NCBI GenBank assembly: GCA_017395365.1
Contig: JAFPUN010000003.1
Span: 248,001 to 312,000 of the forward strand
DNA length: 64,000 bases
Source of the DNA: Bacteroidales bacterium
GTDB taxonomy: Bacteria; Bacteroidota; Bacteroidia; Bacteroidales; F082
Reading direction: 5' to 3'
Shown here: positions 1 to 9,030 of the stretch, in pieces
How positions within the stretch are numbered: the first letter of the stretch is position 1
Layout: each line of letters opens with the position of its first letter
Notes under the pieces: generated by a model
Told to the model about the DNA's origin: nothing
What the model saw: only the letters and a program-made list of their open reading frames with translations
The model's database searches: none
Made by a program: the position numbers and the translations under genes

Positions 1-1104
1 GACCGCGTGTTTGACCAGCCGCTGCTTTACACCGGCTTCGAGAACCTGATGGCCTTGTTTGGCTATTCGCTCCAAGTCTATGCTGACTTCTCGGGCTACA
101 CCGACATTGCCATTGGTGTCGCCATGCTCATGGGTTTCTACCTCCCCAAGAACTTCAACTCTCCCTATAAGGCCAAGAGCCCTGGCGAGTTTTGGAAACG
201 CTGGCACATGTCGCTTTCGCGTTGGCTGCAGGACTATCTATATATCCCGCTTGGCGGTAACCGCAACGGCACCTTTGGTTCATTCTGCATCATCGCCATG
301 GTGGCTGCCATCGCCGTGTTCCTCTCGGGCAGTTGGTGGGTTGGCTTGGGTGTAGGCATCGTCACTGTCATCCTTGTATTGTTGGCTGTCTTCAGGCCCA
401 ATTCGCGAAAGACCATCACCACCGAAATCAACCGCATGGACACCATGCTCCTCGGAGGCTTGTGGCACGGCGCCTCGTGGAACTTCATGATTTGGGGCGG
501 TTTGAATGGCATCGGCATGCTGTTCTATCGTTTTTGGAAAGACTGGAGCATTTATGGCCGGACCTTATTTATCTTGTCCGTCACTTTCCTGCTACGCATC
601 TTATGTGTCTTCGTGCCACAGCCCGTGTTTAATGTTCTCTTTGCCTGGTGTCTTGTCGTGCTGGCTGGCAATATGATACGGATGCTTTACAACCTCTTTG
701 GCGGAAAGAAGGCATGGCAGTGGCTGCAAGACGCCTGGGCCATCTTCCAGACCTTTACTTTCATCACCTTCACGCGACTGTTTTTCCGCAGCGGTTCCAA
801 CCTCGACCCTGCCGTAGCGAACGAAACGGCATGGAACACCGCCAAGAACATGGTGAACCAAATGGGCAGCCATTGGGAGGTAAGCAAGATTCCGGAAATC
901 GTTTTACACTATCGCAATGTGTTCATCCTCATTGTAATAGGACTGGTCATCCATTGGCTGCCGGAGAAGTTCAAGCGTCGTTACCGTATATGGTTCGCCA
1001 AGATGCCCATCCCTGTGATGATCCTGGTGTGCGCCCTCATTGTCTTCGTGATTTACCAGTTCATCACGGCCGATTTGCAGGCGTTTATCTATTTCCAATT
1101 CTGA
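1..1104 (+). CDS. MBOAT-family membrane O-acyltransferase (AlgI/DltB-like), 5' truncated by window edge
   Basis: Integral membrane enzyme of the MBOAT family that moves an acyl group onto an extracytoplasmic hydroxyl (alginate, teichoic acid or other surface glycans in known members). The reading frame is open from base 1, so about the first quarter to third of the usual 470-500 residues lies outside the window. Visible hallmarks are QVYADFSGYTDIAIG, a WHMSLSRWLQDYLYIPLGGN segment and the catalytic-His motif GLWHGASWNF (His near visible residue 156). Between the GGN motif and the catalytic His there are about 65 residues with an extra hydrophobic stretch, longer than I expect for AlgI. The acceptor cannot be inferred; a partner SGNH/AlgX-like protein would be expected upstream. 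The stop at 1102-1104 is followed at once by a palindromic repeat. Confidence 0.9.
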   Translation, partial: DRVFDQPLLYTGFENLMALFGYSLQVYADFSGYTDIAIGVAMLMGFYLPKNFNSPYKAKSPGEFWKRWHMSLSRWLQDYLYIPLGGNRNGTFGSFCIIAMVAAIAVFLSGSWWVGLGVGIVTVILVLLAVFRPNSRKTITTEINRMDTMLLGGLWHGASWNFMIWGGLNGIGMLFYRFWKDWSIYGRTLFILSVTFLLRILCVFVPQPVFNVLFAWCLVVLAGNMIRMLYNLFGGKKAWQWLQDAWAIFQTFTFITFTRLFFRSGSNLDPAVANETAWNTAKNMVNQMGSHWEVSKIPEIVLHYRNVFILIVIGLVIHWLPEKFKRRYRIWFAKMPIPVMILVCALIVFVIYQFITADLQAFIYFQF

Positions 1105-1111
1105 TAAAAAA

Positions 1112-1141
1112 TGTAGAGACGCGGCACGCCACGTCTCTACA
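1112..1141. repeat. 30-bp palindromic element, copy 1 (terminator-like position)
   Basis: Perfect 10-bp arms TGTAGAGACG / CGTCTCTACA enclose a GC-rich, nearly self-complementary core. It lies 8 bases after the MBOAT stop and 28 bases before the end of the convergent map gene, so it could act as a bidirectional transcription terminator. Related copies are at 7849-7878, 33738-33767 and 54150-54179. Confidence 0.85.
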
Positions 1142-1168
1142 ATGATTCTGTTAAACACGATTGGAAAA

Positions 1169-2023
1169 TCAATGCGTCAGGATTTCCAGTCCTGTCTCGG
1201 TCATCAAGAAGGTGTGCTCCCACTGGGCTGAAGGCAGTTCGTCTTCGGTGATGACAGTCCAGCCGTCAGCGCTGTCGATGAAGACTTTCCAAGTGCCCAT
1301 GTTAATCATCGGTTCGATGGTGAACACCATGCCGGGGACGAGCAACATGCCCGTGCCTTTCTTTCCATAGTGAAGCACCTCGGGCTCATCATGGAACTTG
1401 ACACCCACACCATGGCCACAGAGGTCGCGTACCACGCTGAAGCCATTCTTATGGGCATGTAGTTGGATGGCGTTACCGATGTCGCCAACAAAACCGAAAG
1501 GCTTGGCAGCTTCCATGCCTACATAAAGGCATTCCTTGGCCACATCGACCAGCTTCTGCTTGCGGGCTGTCGTTTGTCCGATGACATACATACGGGAAGC
1601 GTCGGCATAATAGCCATTCAAGATGGTGGTGCAGTCCACATTGACGATGTCGCCTTCCTTGAGGATTTCCTTGGCAGAGGGGATGCCGTGGCAGACCACC
1701 TCGTTGATGGAGACACAAACGCTCTTCGGGTAGCCTTCATAGCCCAAGGTAGCCGGGATAGCACCATGTTCGATGGTGTAGTTGTGGACAAGCTCATCGA
1801 TTTCAAGCGTACTCATGCCTGCGTGGATCTTCTCACCCACGAGGTCGAGGATGGCCGTGTTGATGACACCGCTCTTTCTGATGCCTTCAATCTCTTCGGG
1901 AGTGCGGATGAGGCTGCGCTTGGGCACCATCACGCCTTTGGCTTCCAAAGCCATCACTTTTTTATCCAATGCTGTCGGTTCCTGTCCGGCCGGCACACGC
2001 CATCTTTTACGCCTTGTGAACAT
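1169..2023 (-). CDS. map: Methionine aminopeptidase type I
   Basis: Cytosolic metalloprotease that removes the initiator methionine from nascent proteins. The 284-residue protein carries the MetAP-I core: the CHGIPS motif, the metal-binding segment VNVDCTTILNGYYADASR, the later GHGVGVKFHDEP histidine motif and the VFTIEPMI glutamate motif, with a final acidic ligand near ITEDELPSAQ. It has an N-terminal basic extension of about 35 residues compared with the minimal 250-residue enzyme. The promoter box at 2044-2051 lies 20 bases upstream of the ATG at 2023, which supports the extended start. Downstream internal Met codons (residues 24 and 32) are alternatives. It stands alone, convergent with the MBOAT gene and downstream of dnaG on the same strand. 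Confidence 0.95.
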   Translation of the reverse strand: MFTRRKRWRVPAGQEPTALDKKVMALEAKGVMVPKRSLIRTPEEIEGIRKSGVINTAILDLVGEKIHAGMSTLEIDELVHNYTIEHGAIPATLGYEGYPKSVCVSINEVVCHGIPSAKEILKEGDIVNVDCTTILNGYYADASRMYVIGQTTARKQKLVDVAKECLYVGMEAAKPFGFVGDIGNAIQLHAHKNGFSVVRDLCGHGVGVKFHDEPEVLHYGKKGTGMLLVPGMVFTIEPMINMGTWKVFIDSADGWTVITEDELPSAQWEHTFLMTETGLEILTH

Positions 2024-2043
2024 GCTGTTTGTATTTTGGGCTG

Positions 2044-2051
2044 CAAAAATA
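2044..2051 (-). promoter_or_regulatory. Promoter -7 box of map
   Basis: The minus strand reads TATTTTTG followed by C, matching the Bacteroidota -7 consensus TAnnTTTG. It lies 20 bases before the map ATG and inside the short dnaG-map gap. Confidence 0.6.
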
Positions 2052-2058
2052 GTGTTTT

Positions 2059-4011
2059 TTATTTAGTTATCACTATTCCTAATTCATCATTGATTTGTTT
2101 GCGCATGTCGTCCAAGTCTTTCTTCCGCTTGAGGAGAATGAACTGGTCGTCTAGGTCTTCGGTGGTTTTCAGTTCCTCTTCGATGGCCTTGCAACGATCA
2201 TCCACAATAATTTCCCTGTAGCGAGCCACTGATGATTTTACCACCGACCTTAACATGTTTTCCTCCCGCTTGACGAAAATGCTGTATTTCTCCCATTGGT
2301 CAAGCTTGTATGGCGTCGAAAGCAGGTCGGCAGCGCGCTCGGCGATGGTCTCATCTTCATGGGAAACAAAGAATTGGTCATTGGGGATGCGGCCTTCATC
2401 GAGAGCATGGTCGAAGATGTCGAAGATCTTGCGGTTGACCACATTGGTAAACAAAAAGCCATCCTGTTTTAACTCATCGATAATATACTGGGCCACAGAG
2501 ACTTGTTCATATACAATCTCCCCATTTTCGTCTTTGCGATCGTCAACGAACAATTCTCCTCCATACATGAGCAACAGCTTCACCAACTCGCGCTCTTGAT
2601 AATAGCCCGCAGGCAACTGGTCCTCGACGGTCTCCTCTTGTTTGGGCGATGTCGTGGTGTCAGTTTCAGGAGCCACATTATCCTCAATGCCTAAAGTCTT
2701 CTTCAGTTTGGCCCGCAGTATCTTATTCAGTTCGTTGGTAAGCGTCTGTTCGGGCATATCCAAAAGACGGCTGCATTCCTTAACATAGGTGATGCGGAAG
2801 ATGCTATCAGGAATGACGGAGATGGACTCCACAATGTCGCGGATGACCTGTCCCCGCTTGACGGGGTCGTTTTCAGCGTCTTTTAGCAGCAACTCCGTCT
2901 TGAAGCGGATAAAGTCTTTAGCGTTCTCTTTCAGGTAGTTACTGACATATTCTACCGAAAACTCCTTGCCAAAAGTGTCGGGGTCGTGTTCGGGGGGCAG
3001 CAACACTACACGCACATTCATGCCCTCGGAGAGGATCATGTCGGTACCCCGCAAGGCAGCATGCTGCCCAGCAGCATCGCCATCGTAGAGCATGGTGATA
3101 TTCTTTGTATAGCGCTTCACGAGGCGGATCTGCTCCATCGTCAGTGAGGTACCGCTACTGGCCACCACATTCTCGATGCCGATCTGATGCATGCGCAACA
3201 CATCGAAATAACCTTCCACAAGGATGCACTCGTCCTGACGGGCAATGGCATTTTTGGCAAAGTAGATGCCATAAAGTGTCTGCTTCTTGTCGTAGATCTC
3301 CGACTCGGGCGAGTTCTGGTATTTCGGGCTTTTCTTGTCGTTGGTGAGGATACGGCCGCCGAAACCGATGACACGACCTGTGAGGTTATGGATAGGAAAC
3401 ATCACACGACCATGATAGCGGTCGTAAAGACCCTTCTGCCCTTTTATCGAGAAGCCGATTTGCTCCAAGAGCTCGTCGGCATAACCATTCTGTTTGGCAT
3501 GGGTAGTAAAGGCATCCCATTTGGCAGGGCTATAGCCGAGGTGGAACTTTTCTATAATCGGGTCGAAATAGCCACGCTCGCGGAAATACTCGAGACCGAT
3601 GGTCTTGCCCTCATCGGTGTTCCACAGCGTATCAACGAAATACTTGTCGGCGAACTCGTTGATGTTGAACATCTTCTCGCGGATGCTCTGCTGCATGATC
3701 TCCTCTGGGGTCTGCTGCTTCTCCTCGATTTTGATGTTGTACTTTTTCGCCAAGTAGCGCAGCGCTTCGGGATAGGTGAAATGCTCGTGTTCCATGAGGA
3801 ACTTGGCCGAGTCGCCCGCCTTGCCGCAGCCGAAGCATTTGAAGATGTTGCGCGCTGGATTAACGCTAAACGACGGCGTCTTCTCATTGTGGAAGGGACA
3901 ATTGCCCCATAGGTTCGACCCACGCTTCTTCAGCGTGACGAACTCGCCTACAACCTCCTCAATGTGAGCGGCTTGCAGGATTTGCTCCACTGTCTCTCTT
4001 GGTATGGCCAT
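2059..4011 (-). CDS. dnaG: DNA primase DnaG
   Basis: Replicative primase that makes RNA primers for lagging-strand synthesis with the DnaB helicase. The 650-residue protein begins with a CHC2-type zinc ribbon (Cys38, His41, Cys59, Cys62 within CPFHNEKTPSFS and FKCFGCGKAGD), then the RNA-polymerase core with GRVIGFGGR. The TOPRIM motifs are ILVEGYFDVLRMHQIG (about residue 262) and LYDGDAAGQHAALRG (about 310). The C-terminal 180 residues are a less conserved helicase-interaction region. The ATG at 4011 sits 17 bases after a clear -7 box (4029-4036). map follows on the same strand but has its own promoter. Confidence 0.97.
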   Translation of the reverse strand: MAIPRETVEQILQAAHIEEVVGEFVTLKKRGSNLWGNCPFHNEKTPSFSVNPARNIFKCFGCGKAGDSAKFLMEHEHFTYPEALRYLAKKYNIKIEEKQQTPEEIMQQSIREKMFNINEFADKYFVDTLWNTDEGKTIGLEYFRERGYFDPIIEKFHLGYSPAKWDAFTTHAKQNGYADELLEQIGFSIKGQKGLYDRYHGRVMFPIHNLTGRVIGFGGRILTNDKKSPKYQNSPESEIYDKKQTLYGIYFAKNAIARQDECILVEGYFDVLRMHQIGIENVVASSGTSLTMEQIRLVKRYTKNITMLYDGDAAGQHAALRGTDMILSEGMNVRVVLLPPEHDPDTFGKEFSVEYVSNYLKENAKDFIRFKTELLLKDAENDPVKRGQVIRDIVESISVIPDSIFRITYVKECSRLLDMPEQTLTNELNKILRAKLKKTLGIEDNVAPETDTTTSPKQEETVEDQLPAGYYQERELVKLLLMYGGELFVDDRKDENGEIVYEQVSVAQYIIDELKQDGFLFTNVVNRKIFDIFDHALDEGRIPNDQFFVSHEDETIAERAADLLSTPYKLDQWEKYSIFVKREENMLRSVVKSSVARYREIIVDDRCKAIEEELKTTEDLDDQFILLKRKKDLDDMRKQINDELGIVITK

Positions 4012-4028
4012 CGTTGCGTTTTGTTTTG

Positions 4029-4036
4029 CAAAACTA
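4029..4036 (-). promoter_or_regulatory. Promoter -7 box of dnaG
   Basis: The minus strand reads TAGTTTTG followed by C, 17 bases upstream of the dnaG ATG. It diverges from the promoter of the secreted protein gene at 4065-4097. Confidence 0.55.
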
Positions 4037-4064
4037 CGAAAAAAAACGGAAAAACAGTTAATAG

Positions 4065-4097
4065 TTTGTCAACTAGAACAGAAAAGTTGTATATTTG
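4065..4097 (+). promoter_or_regulatory. Promoter (TTTG ... TATATTTG) of secreted protein gene
   Basis: A TTTG -33 element (4065-4068) and a TATATTTG -7 box (4090-4097) are separated by 21 bases, a good fit to the Bacteroidota promoter. Transcription would start near 4103, giving an untranslated leader of nearly 100 bases. Confidence 0.6.
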
Positions 4098-4124
4098 CAT
4101 CAAGTTGATAAGGAGTGCTTAAAC

Positions 4125-4182
4125 AGGACTTCAGCATCCTGACAACTCGAAACCGAAATAATCAAAATAGTTTAGAAGTCCT
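4125..4182 (+). other. Possible structured leader with 8-bp inverted repeat
   Basis: Within the predicted leader of the gene at 4201, AGGACTTC (4125-4132) pairs perfectly with GAAGTCCT (4175-4182) across a 42-base loop, just before the start region. I do not recognise a known riboswitch. It may be a folded 5' UTR or chance pairing. Confidence 0.3.
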
Positions 4183-4200
4183 CACAAAACAAATAAAACC

Positions 4201-5283
4201 ATGAAACAGATTCAAATCGGACTGCTTATTATGTTCTCATTGTTGTTGGCTGTTCCGGCCAGCGCCCAAAATGATAATCAAGAGCCAGCGCGTCACGATC
4301 TACTGGCGCTGACACCCTCCAGCAGAGACAGCAAGACTGGAGAGCTCCTTGACTTAACCGCGTGGTCCCTCCTCCAATATGATCCAGACCAGATTAAGGA
4401 GTTTACCGAACAGCTTTGTACGCGAGTCAATTGGGATATCAAGGTCGTTGATGAGATGGCGGAAGGAAAACGGCCGAAAAATGAAAAACTAGAAAAGGCA
4501 TTGGTTGACGAATGCAATGTGTTTGTGGATTTCATCCTTCGCATCGGCCAAATTGCCGAGCAGCACACGAACGTCAAGATGAAAAGAAACAACCAGGGAG
4601 AATGGACCTATTCGCTGACGCCCGCGCCTGAATTCGAAACGAAACTCTGGACGACCCACTATCCGCAAGCCATGAAAAAGAAGGATGTGAAAGCCTACGC
4701 TGCCTGTATGGTCAACGAGGTGTACTATTTCTGCGAGCGACCCTTAGGCGGTGGTTTCGTTCCTGTTATCCTCGATGACGATGAACTGTACATTGCCTAT
4801 GTTTCGGTTGGATTGATCCGCAACTTCGCGCTAGTCTATGAATATGGTGCACTAGCCGTTGTCAAGGATCTGTTTTCAAGCGACTATGACAAGGATAACT
4901 TTGAGCGCTCTTATCATACCTGTCAGCTTTATCTGGAATCCGTATCCAAGGCCATCGAAAACAACGACAAGATTGAGATCGAATACAAACCGATGCCGAA
5001 GGCGGGTGCGATGAACGCCTCCTACAAAACCAAGGTGCTTCCGCTCGAAAAGGCTGTCTCCGACAAAGTCGTTGACTGTGTAGTGACCTCAGACGGCTGG
5101 GAAGTGCAGAGAGATGCCGCTGGCAACATCCTCCGGAGAGTCATCCAAGGCTATTCGATCGTCCAGACCAAACGTGGCAAACAAGCCGTGCGTGTATCCT
5201 GGGCTGAAGACCACATGGGAGGTGGCAAGTATGGTTCCATCCACGCCTATGGCAACGGCGGCGCGCAGTTCTACGTCAAATAG
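4201..5283 (+). CDS. Hypothetical secreted protein, 360 aa
   Basis: I do not recognise the family. A Sec signal peptide with a hydrophobic core and an AxA-type cleavage site (PASAQ, about residue 22) points to export to the periplasm or outside. The mature part is hydrophilic with no membrane segment, no lipobox and no T9SS sorting domain. The C-terminal third is rich in beta-type sequence and ends in a glycine-rich stretch (MGGGKYGSIHAYGNGG). A central segment has CMVNEVYYFCERPLGGG. The gene stands alone between divergent dnaG and the GH92 gene, with its own promoter and a leader of about 100 bases that may fold. Confidence 0.75.
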   Translation: MKQIQIGLLIMFSLLLAVPASAQNDNQEPARHDLLALTPSSRDSKTGELLDLTAWSLLQYDPDQIKEFTEQLCTRVNWDIKVVDEMAEGKRPKNEKLEKALVDECNVFVDFILRIGQIAEQHTNVKMKRNNQGEWTYSLTPAPEFETKLWTTHYPQAMKKKDVKAYAACMVNEVYYFCERPLGGGFVPVILDDDELYIAYVSVGLIRNFALVYEYGALAVVKDLFSSDYDKDNFERSYHTCQLYLESVSKAIENNDKIEIEYKPMPKAGAMNASYKTKVLPLEKAVSDKVVDCVVTSDGWEVQRDAAGNILRRVIQGYSIVQTKRGKQAVRVSWAEDHMGGGKYGSIHAYGNGGAQFYVK

Positions 5284-5439
5284 AGCTAGAGAACAAAAAA
5301 TTTGATAGCGCAACAACCCTGTTGCCAACTCTTAATATTGCTTTTATTATTTCCCTTTTTGGTATAGCACATACCCATTCTCTTGCGCATACTGCTGAGT
5401 TATCAAAAGAGAAGGGTAGTTAACACCATTATTCATTTA

Positions 5440-5472
5440 TTGTCGGAAGTTTCATTATTTATTCTAATTTTG
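5440..5472 (+). promoter_or_regulatory. Promoter of the GH92 gene
   Basis: TTG at 5440-5442 and the -7 box TAATTTTG at 5465-5472 are separated by 22 bases. The box ends 21 bases before the ATG at 5494. Confidence 0.5.
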
Positions 5473-5493
5473 CCATTCTAAACCTTCAGACAA

Positions 5494-7845
5494 ATGAAGC
5501 TATATCATTATTTATTGATTTTCATGGGATTAGTGGCTTTCGGATGCAGCGAAAAACCCGTTCCAACTATCGAGTCAGAGTCCACCGCCGATTACATCCA
5601 ATATGTCAACCCAATCATCGGAACGAACGGCATGGGACATACCTTTCCAGGGGCTTGTGCGCCATTCGGCATTGTGCAGCTCAGTCCCGACACCGACACT
5701 GTGCCACACAACATCGACGGCGTTTACCAACCTCGGGTATATGAGTATTGCGCTGGCTATCAACACAAAGACAGCACTATCGTGGGCTTCAGCCATACCC
5801 ATTTCAGCGGGACGGGGCATTCCGACTTGGGCGACATCTTGGTGATGCCTGTTACGGGAGAAATCAAGTTCAATCCGGGCACACAAACCAATCCCGATGC
5901 AGGTTATCGCTCACGTTTTAGCCACGACACGGAGATTGCCGTTCCAGGTTATTATGAGGTCTTCTTGCAGGATTATGGCATCAAAGCGCAACTGACTGCT
6001 ACGGAATACGCTGGTATCCATTGCTATACCTATCCGGAAGGCCAAGACGGGAGCATCATCCTTGACTTGCAGCACGGCATCTACAACTACGACGGCAAGA
6101 CCCTCTGGGCCAACCTTCGCGTAGAGAACGACACCCTGCTGACGGGCTACCGCATCACCAACGGCTGGGCGAGGACAAACTATACCTACTTCGCCATCAG
6201 TTTCAACCAACCCATCAAGGACTATGGTTATCGTGAGCTGGAGAAGCCCAAATACAATGGAGGCTGGGGCAAGTTTGATGTCAAACACAACTTCCCCGAG
6301 ATGACAGGGCGCAAGATTGTGGCTTATTTCACCTTTAACAATCCCAATACTCTGGAGATGAAAGTCGCTCTCTCCGCCACCAGCACCGAAGGTGCCTTGC
6401 GCAACCTTCATGCCGAGACCGACGGTCGCAACTTTGAGCAATTGTTGGCCGAAACGCAATCCAAATGGAACAAGGAGCTTTCCATCTTGCAAGCCGAAGG
6501 CACTGAAGATCAGAAGGCTATGCTTTACACCTCGTTGTATCACACCATGATCAATCCCTCCATCTATATGGATGTGGACGGACAATACCGTGGCCTCGAC
6601 CACAACATCCACCAAGCCGAGGGCTTTACCAACTACACCGTGTTCTCGCTTTGGGACACCTACCGCGCCCTGCATCCGCTCTTCAATGTGTTGCAACCTC
6701 AACGCAATGCCGATATGGTGCAATCCATGCTGAAACACAGTGAACAGAGCGTCCACGGACTACTACCTGTGTGGTCACACATGGGCAACGACAACTGGTG
6801 CATGATCGGCTACCACGCCGTGTCGGTGCTTTCGGATGCCCATGCCAAGGGCGTTGCCGACCAAAAAGACGCTATGTTGAAAGCCATGCAACGGAGTTCC
6901 ACATGCCCGTATTATGTCAACCTTGATGACTACCAACAGCTCGGTTATGTTCCCTTCGACAAGAACAACGGCTGTGTCTCCATCACTTTGGAATATGCCT
7001 ATGACGATTGGGCCATCTACCAAGCCGCTCTAAAGGCTGGAAACCAAGAGATGGCCAACATCTACAAACAACGCGCTGCCAATTGGCGCAACACCTTCGA
7101 CACGGAGTTGGGCTTTGCCCGTCCCAAGATGAGCGACGGCACTTGGAAGACGCCCTTCAGCCTCTTCGACACCGAAGGCGAAGGCTTTGTTGAAGGCAAC
7201 TCTTGGGTGTATTCGTTCTATGTGCCACAGAATGTGAAAGGCCTCATCGAGGCTATGGGCGGCGATGCGCAGTTCATCCACAACCTCGACACCTTGTTCG
7301 TCATGCAACTGCCGCCCGAGTTCTTTGAGAACACCGAAGATGTCACCGAAGAGGGCTTGATGGGATGCTACAACCATGGAAACGAACCCGCACACCATAT
7401 CGCCTACCTCTACAACTGGACCTCACAACCTTACAAGACCCAATACTGGCTGCGCGAGATCATGAACCGCTTCTACAAAAACAACATAGACGGCCTCTGC
7501 GGCAACGACGACTGCGGCCAGATGTCGGCATGGTACATCTTCTCCGCCATGGGCTTCTATCCAGTATGTCCCGGCAGCGACCAATATGTATTTGGTGCTC
7601 CTTATCTGCCTTATCTGAAAGTACGCTTGGGCAATGGCAAGACATTGGAAATCAAAGCACCTAATGTGAATGATGAGAACCGTTATGTGCAGAAAGTGAC
7701 GCTCAATGGGCAGGAGATCAACAAATTGTACCTTACCCACGAGCAGCTGATGCAAGGTGGGGAGCTGGTCTTTGAAATGGACAGCACGCCCAACCTTGAG
7801 CGCGGTTTGAAACCCGAGGATAAACCATATTCGATGACGGAATGA
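5494..7845 (+). CDS. GH92 family alpha-mannosidase, lipoprotein
   Basis: Exo-acting calcium-dependent alpha-mannosidase of glycoside hydrolase family 92, which trims mannose from N-glycans or yeast mannan. The 783-residue protein starts with a lipoprotein signal (VAFGCS, Cys18), so it should be anchored on the outer membrane or in the periplasm. Family signatures are YVNPIIGTNGMGHTFPGACA at the start of the beta-sandwich domain, FSHTHFSGTGHSDLGD, FSLWDTYRALHPL, and in the (alpha/alpha)6 domain EGNSWVYSF and GLCGNDDCGQMSAWY, where the catalytic acid and base regions of the family lie. No SusC/SusD pair is adjacent, so this is not a classical utilisation locus. The stop is followed by a 30-bp palindromic repeat at 7849. 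Confidence 0.95.
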   Translation: MKLYHYLLIFMGLVAFGCSEKPVPTIESESTADYIQYVNPIIGTNGMGHTFPGACAPFGIVQLSPDTDTVPHNIDGVYQPRVYEYCAGYQHKDSTIVGFSHTHFSGTGHSDLGDILVMPVTGEIKFNPGTQTNPDAGYRSRFSHDTEIAVPGYYEVFLQDYGIKAQLTATEYAGIHCYTYPEGQDGSIILDLQHGIYNYDGKTLWANLRVENDTLLTGYRITNGWARTNYTYFAISFNQPIKDYGYRELEKPKYNGGWGKFDVKHNFPEMTGRKIVAYFTFNNPNTLEMKVALSATSTEGALRNLHAETDGRNFEQLLAETQSKWNKELSILQAEGTEDQKAMLYTSLYHTMINPSIYMDVDGQYRGLDHNIHQAEGFTNYTVFSLWDTYRALHPLFNVLQPQRNADMVQSMLKHSEQSVHGLLPVWSHMGNDNWCMIGYHAVSVLSDAHAKGVADQKDAMLKAMQRSSTCPYYVNLDDYQQLGYVPFDKNNGCVSITLEYAYDDWAIYQAALKAGNQEMANIYKQRAANWRNTFDTELGFARPKMSDGTWKTPFSLFDTEGEGFVEGNSWVYSFYVPQNVKGLIEAMGGDAQFIHNLDTLFVMQLPPEFFENTEDVTEEGLMGCYNHGNEPAHHIAYLYNWTSQPYKTQYWLREIMNRFYKNNIDGLCGNDDCGQMSAWYIFSAMGFYPVCPGSDQYVFGAPYLPYLKVRLGNGKTLEIKAPNVNDENRYVQKVTLNGQEINKLYLTHEQLMQGGELVFEMDSTPNLERGLKPEDKPYSMTE

Positions 7846-7848
7846 TGA

Positions 7849-7878
7849 TGTAAAGACGTTGCGCGCAATGTCTCTACA
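7849..7878. repeat. 30-bp palindromic element, copy 2
   Basis: A diverged copy of the element at 1112-1141 with arms TGTAAAGACG and TGTCTCTACA around TTGCGCGCAA. It begins 4 bases after the GH92 stop and ends 15 bases before the mnmA promoter box, so it may terminate GH92 transcription. Confidence 0.75.
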
Positions 7879-7892
7879 AACCGAAAAATACC

Positions 7893-7900
7893 TATTTTTG
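7893..7900 (+). promoter_or_regulatory. Promoter -7 box of mnmA
   Basis: TATTTTTG followed by C, 17 bases upstream of the mnmA ATG, between the palindromic repeat and the gene. Confidence 0.55.
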
Positions 7901-7917
7901 CAGAAAATATCTAACCC

Positions 7918-9003
7918 ATGAATATTGCCGCGTTGGTTTCGGGGGGCGTCGACAGCTCCGTGGTGGTGCCGCTACTCAAAGAGCAGGGCTACGACCCGCA
8001 TATCTTCTATATCAAGATCGGTATGGAAGGCAAGGAAGACCTGTCGAGCTGTCCGTCGGAGGAGGACATTGAAATCACAACCTATATCGCCAAGAAATAC
8101 GGCTGCAAGTTCGATATCGTGGACCTGCAGCACGAGTATTTTGAGACCGTCGGAAAATACACCATGGAGATGGTGCGCAAGGGCCTCACGCCCAACCCCG
8201 ACGTGATGTGCAACCGCTGGATCAAACTCGGTGCCTTTGAGGAGAAAGAAGGCCACAACTTCGACAAGATCGCCACAGGTCATTATGCCCGCTCGTGGGA
8301 GGATGAAAACGGCATCTTCTGGCTCGGCACAGCGGCCGACACCTTCAAAGACCAGACCTATTTCTTGGGCCGTATCACCTACGCACAACTAAGCAAGGTT
8401 ATCTTCCCCATTGGCGACATCCCTAAACCCGAGGTGCGTCGGTTGGCCGCACAATACAAGTTGCCGAGTGCAGAACGTCATGATAGCCAAGGCATCTGCT
8501 TCTTGGGAAAGATTAACTACAACGACTATATCCGCGAATACCTTGGCGAGATGCCGGGCGACATCGTTGAGCTCGAAACAGGAAAGAAACTAGGTCGCCA
8601 CAAGGGCTTCTGGTTCCATACCATAGGTCAGCGCAAGGGTTTGGGTCTCAGCGGTGGTCCGTGGTTTGTGGTCAAGAAAGACATACCAAACAACATCGTG
8701 TATGTGTCGCAAGGCTACGACCCCGTGGCACAATACACCAACATCGTCCCCATGGGCGACCTGCAGCCAATGAATCCTGCCTTGCAGTTCGTCGACGGCC
8801 AGCGTATCCGCTTCAAGATACGTCACCAGCCAGAGTTTACTTATGGTCAAATCCGCCTCACCGAGCGTGGTGCCGACATCGTATCTGAAGTGGCCATCTC
8901 GGGTGTAGCTCCAGGACAGTTTGGCGTGGTATATCACGAGGTGGAGCCGTATGTTATTGGGAGTGGGGTTATCTGTGAGTCGGAGGAGTCGTTAACAGGT
9001 TAA
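7918..9003 (+). CDS. mnmA: tRNA-specific 2-thiouridylase MnmA
   Basis: Cytosolic ATP-dependent enzyme that thiolates U34 in the anticodon of Lys, Glu and Gln tRNAs. The 361-residue protein has the PP-loop SGGVDSS (residues 8-14), the catalytic Cys98 in PDVMCNRWIK and the persulfide Cys194 in QGICFLGKI, in the expected order, then the C-terminal beta-barrel domain. Residues 30-50 (YIKIGMEGKEDLSSCPSEED) differ from the usual proteobacterial stretch, as in other Bacteroidota. It is monocistronic and followed by a repeat-rich gap carrying the transposase. Confidence 0.95.
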   Translation: MNIAALVSGGVDSSVVVPLLKEQGYDPHIFYIKIGMEGKEDLSSCPSEEDIEITTYIAKKYGCKFDIVDLQHEYFETVGKYTMEMVRKGLTPNPDVMCNRWIKLGAFEEKEGHNFDKIATGHYARSWEDENGIFWLGTAADTFKDQTYFLGRITYAQLSKVIFPIGDIPKPEVRRLAAQYKLPSAERHDSQGICFLGKINYNDYIREYLGEMPGDIVELETGKKLGRHKGFWFHTIGQRKGLGLSGGPWFVVKKDIPNNIVYVSQGYDPVAQYTNIVPMGDLQPMNPALQFVDGQRIRFKIRHQPEFTYGQIRLTERGADIVSEVAISGVAPGQFGVVYHEVEPYVIGSGVICESEESLTG

Positions 9004-9030
9004 AGAGTGTAAGCCGGCTTTCTTTCTGTC

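Noticed and set aside
5494-7845. Complete polysaccharide utilisation locus around GH92, GH97 or GH78
   Set aside because: No SusC/SusD-like genes, hybrid two-component system or transporter lie next to any of the glycosidases in this window.
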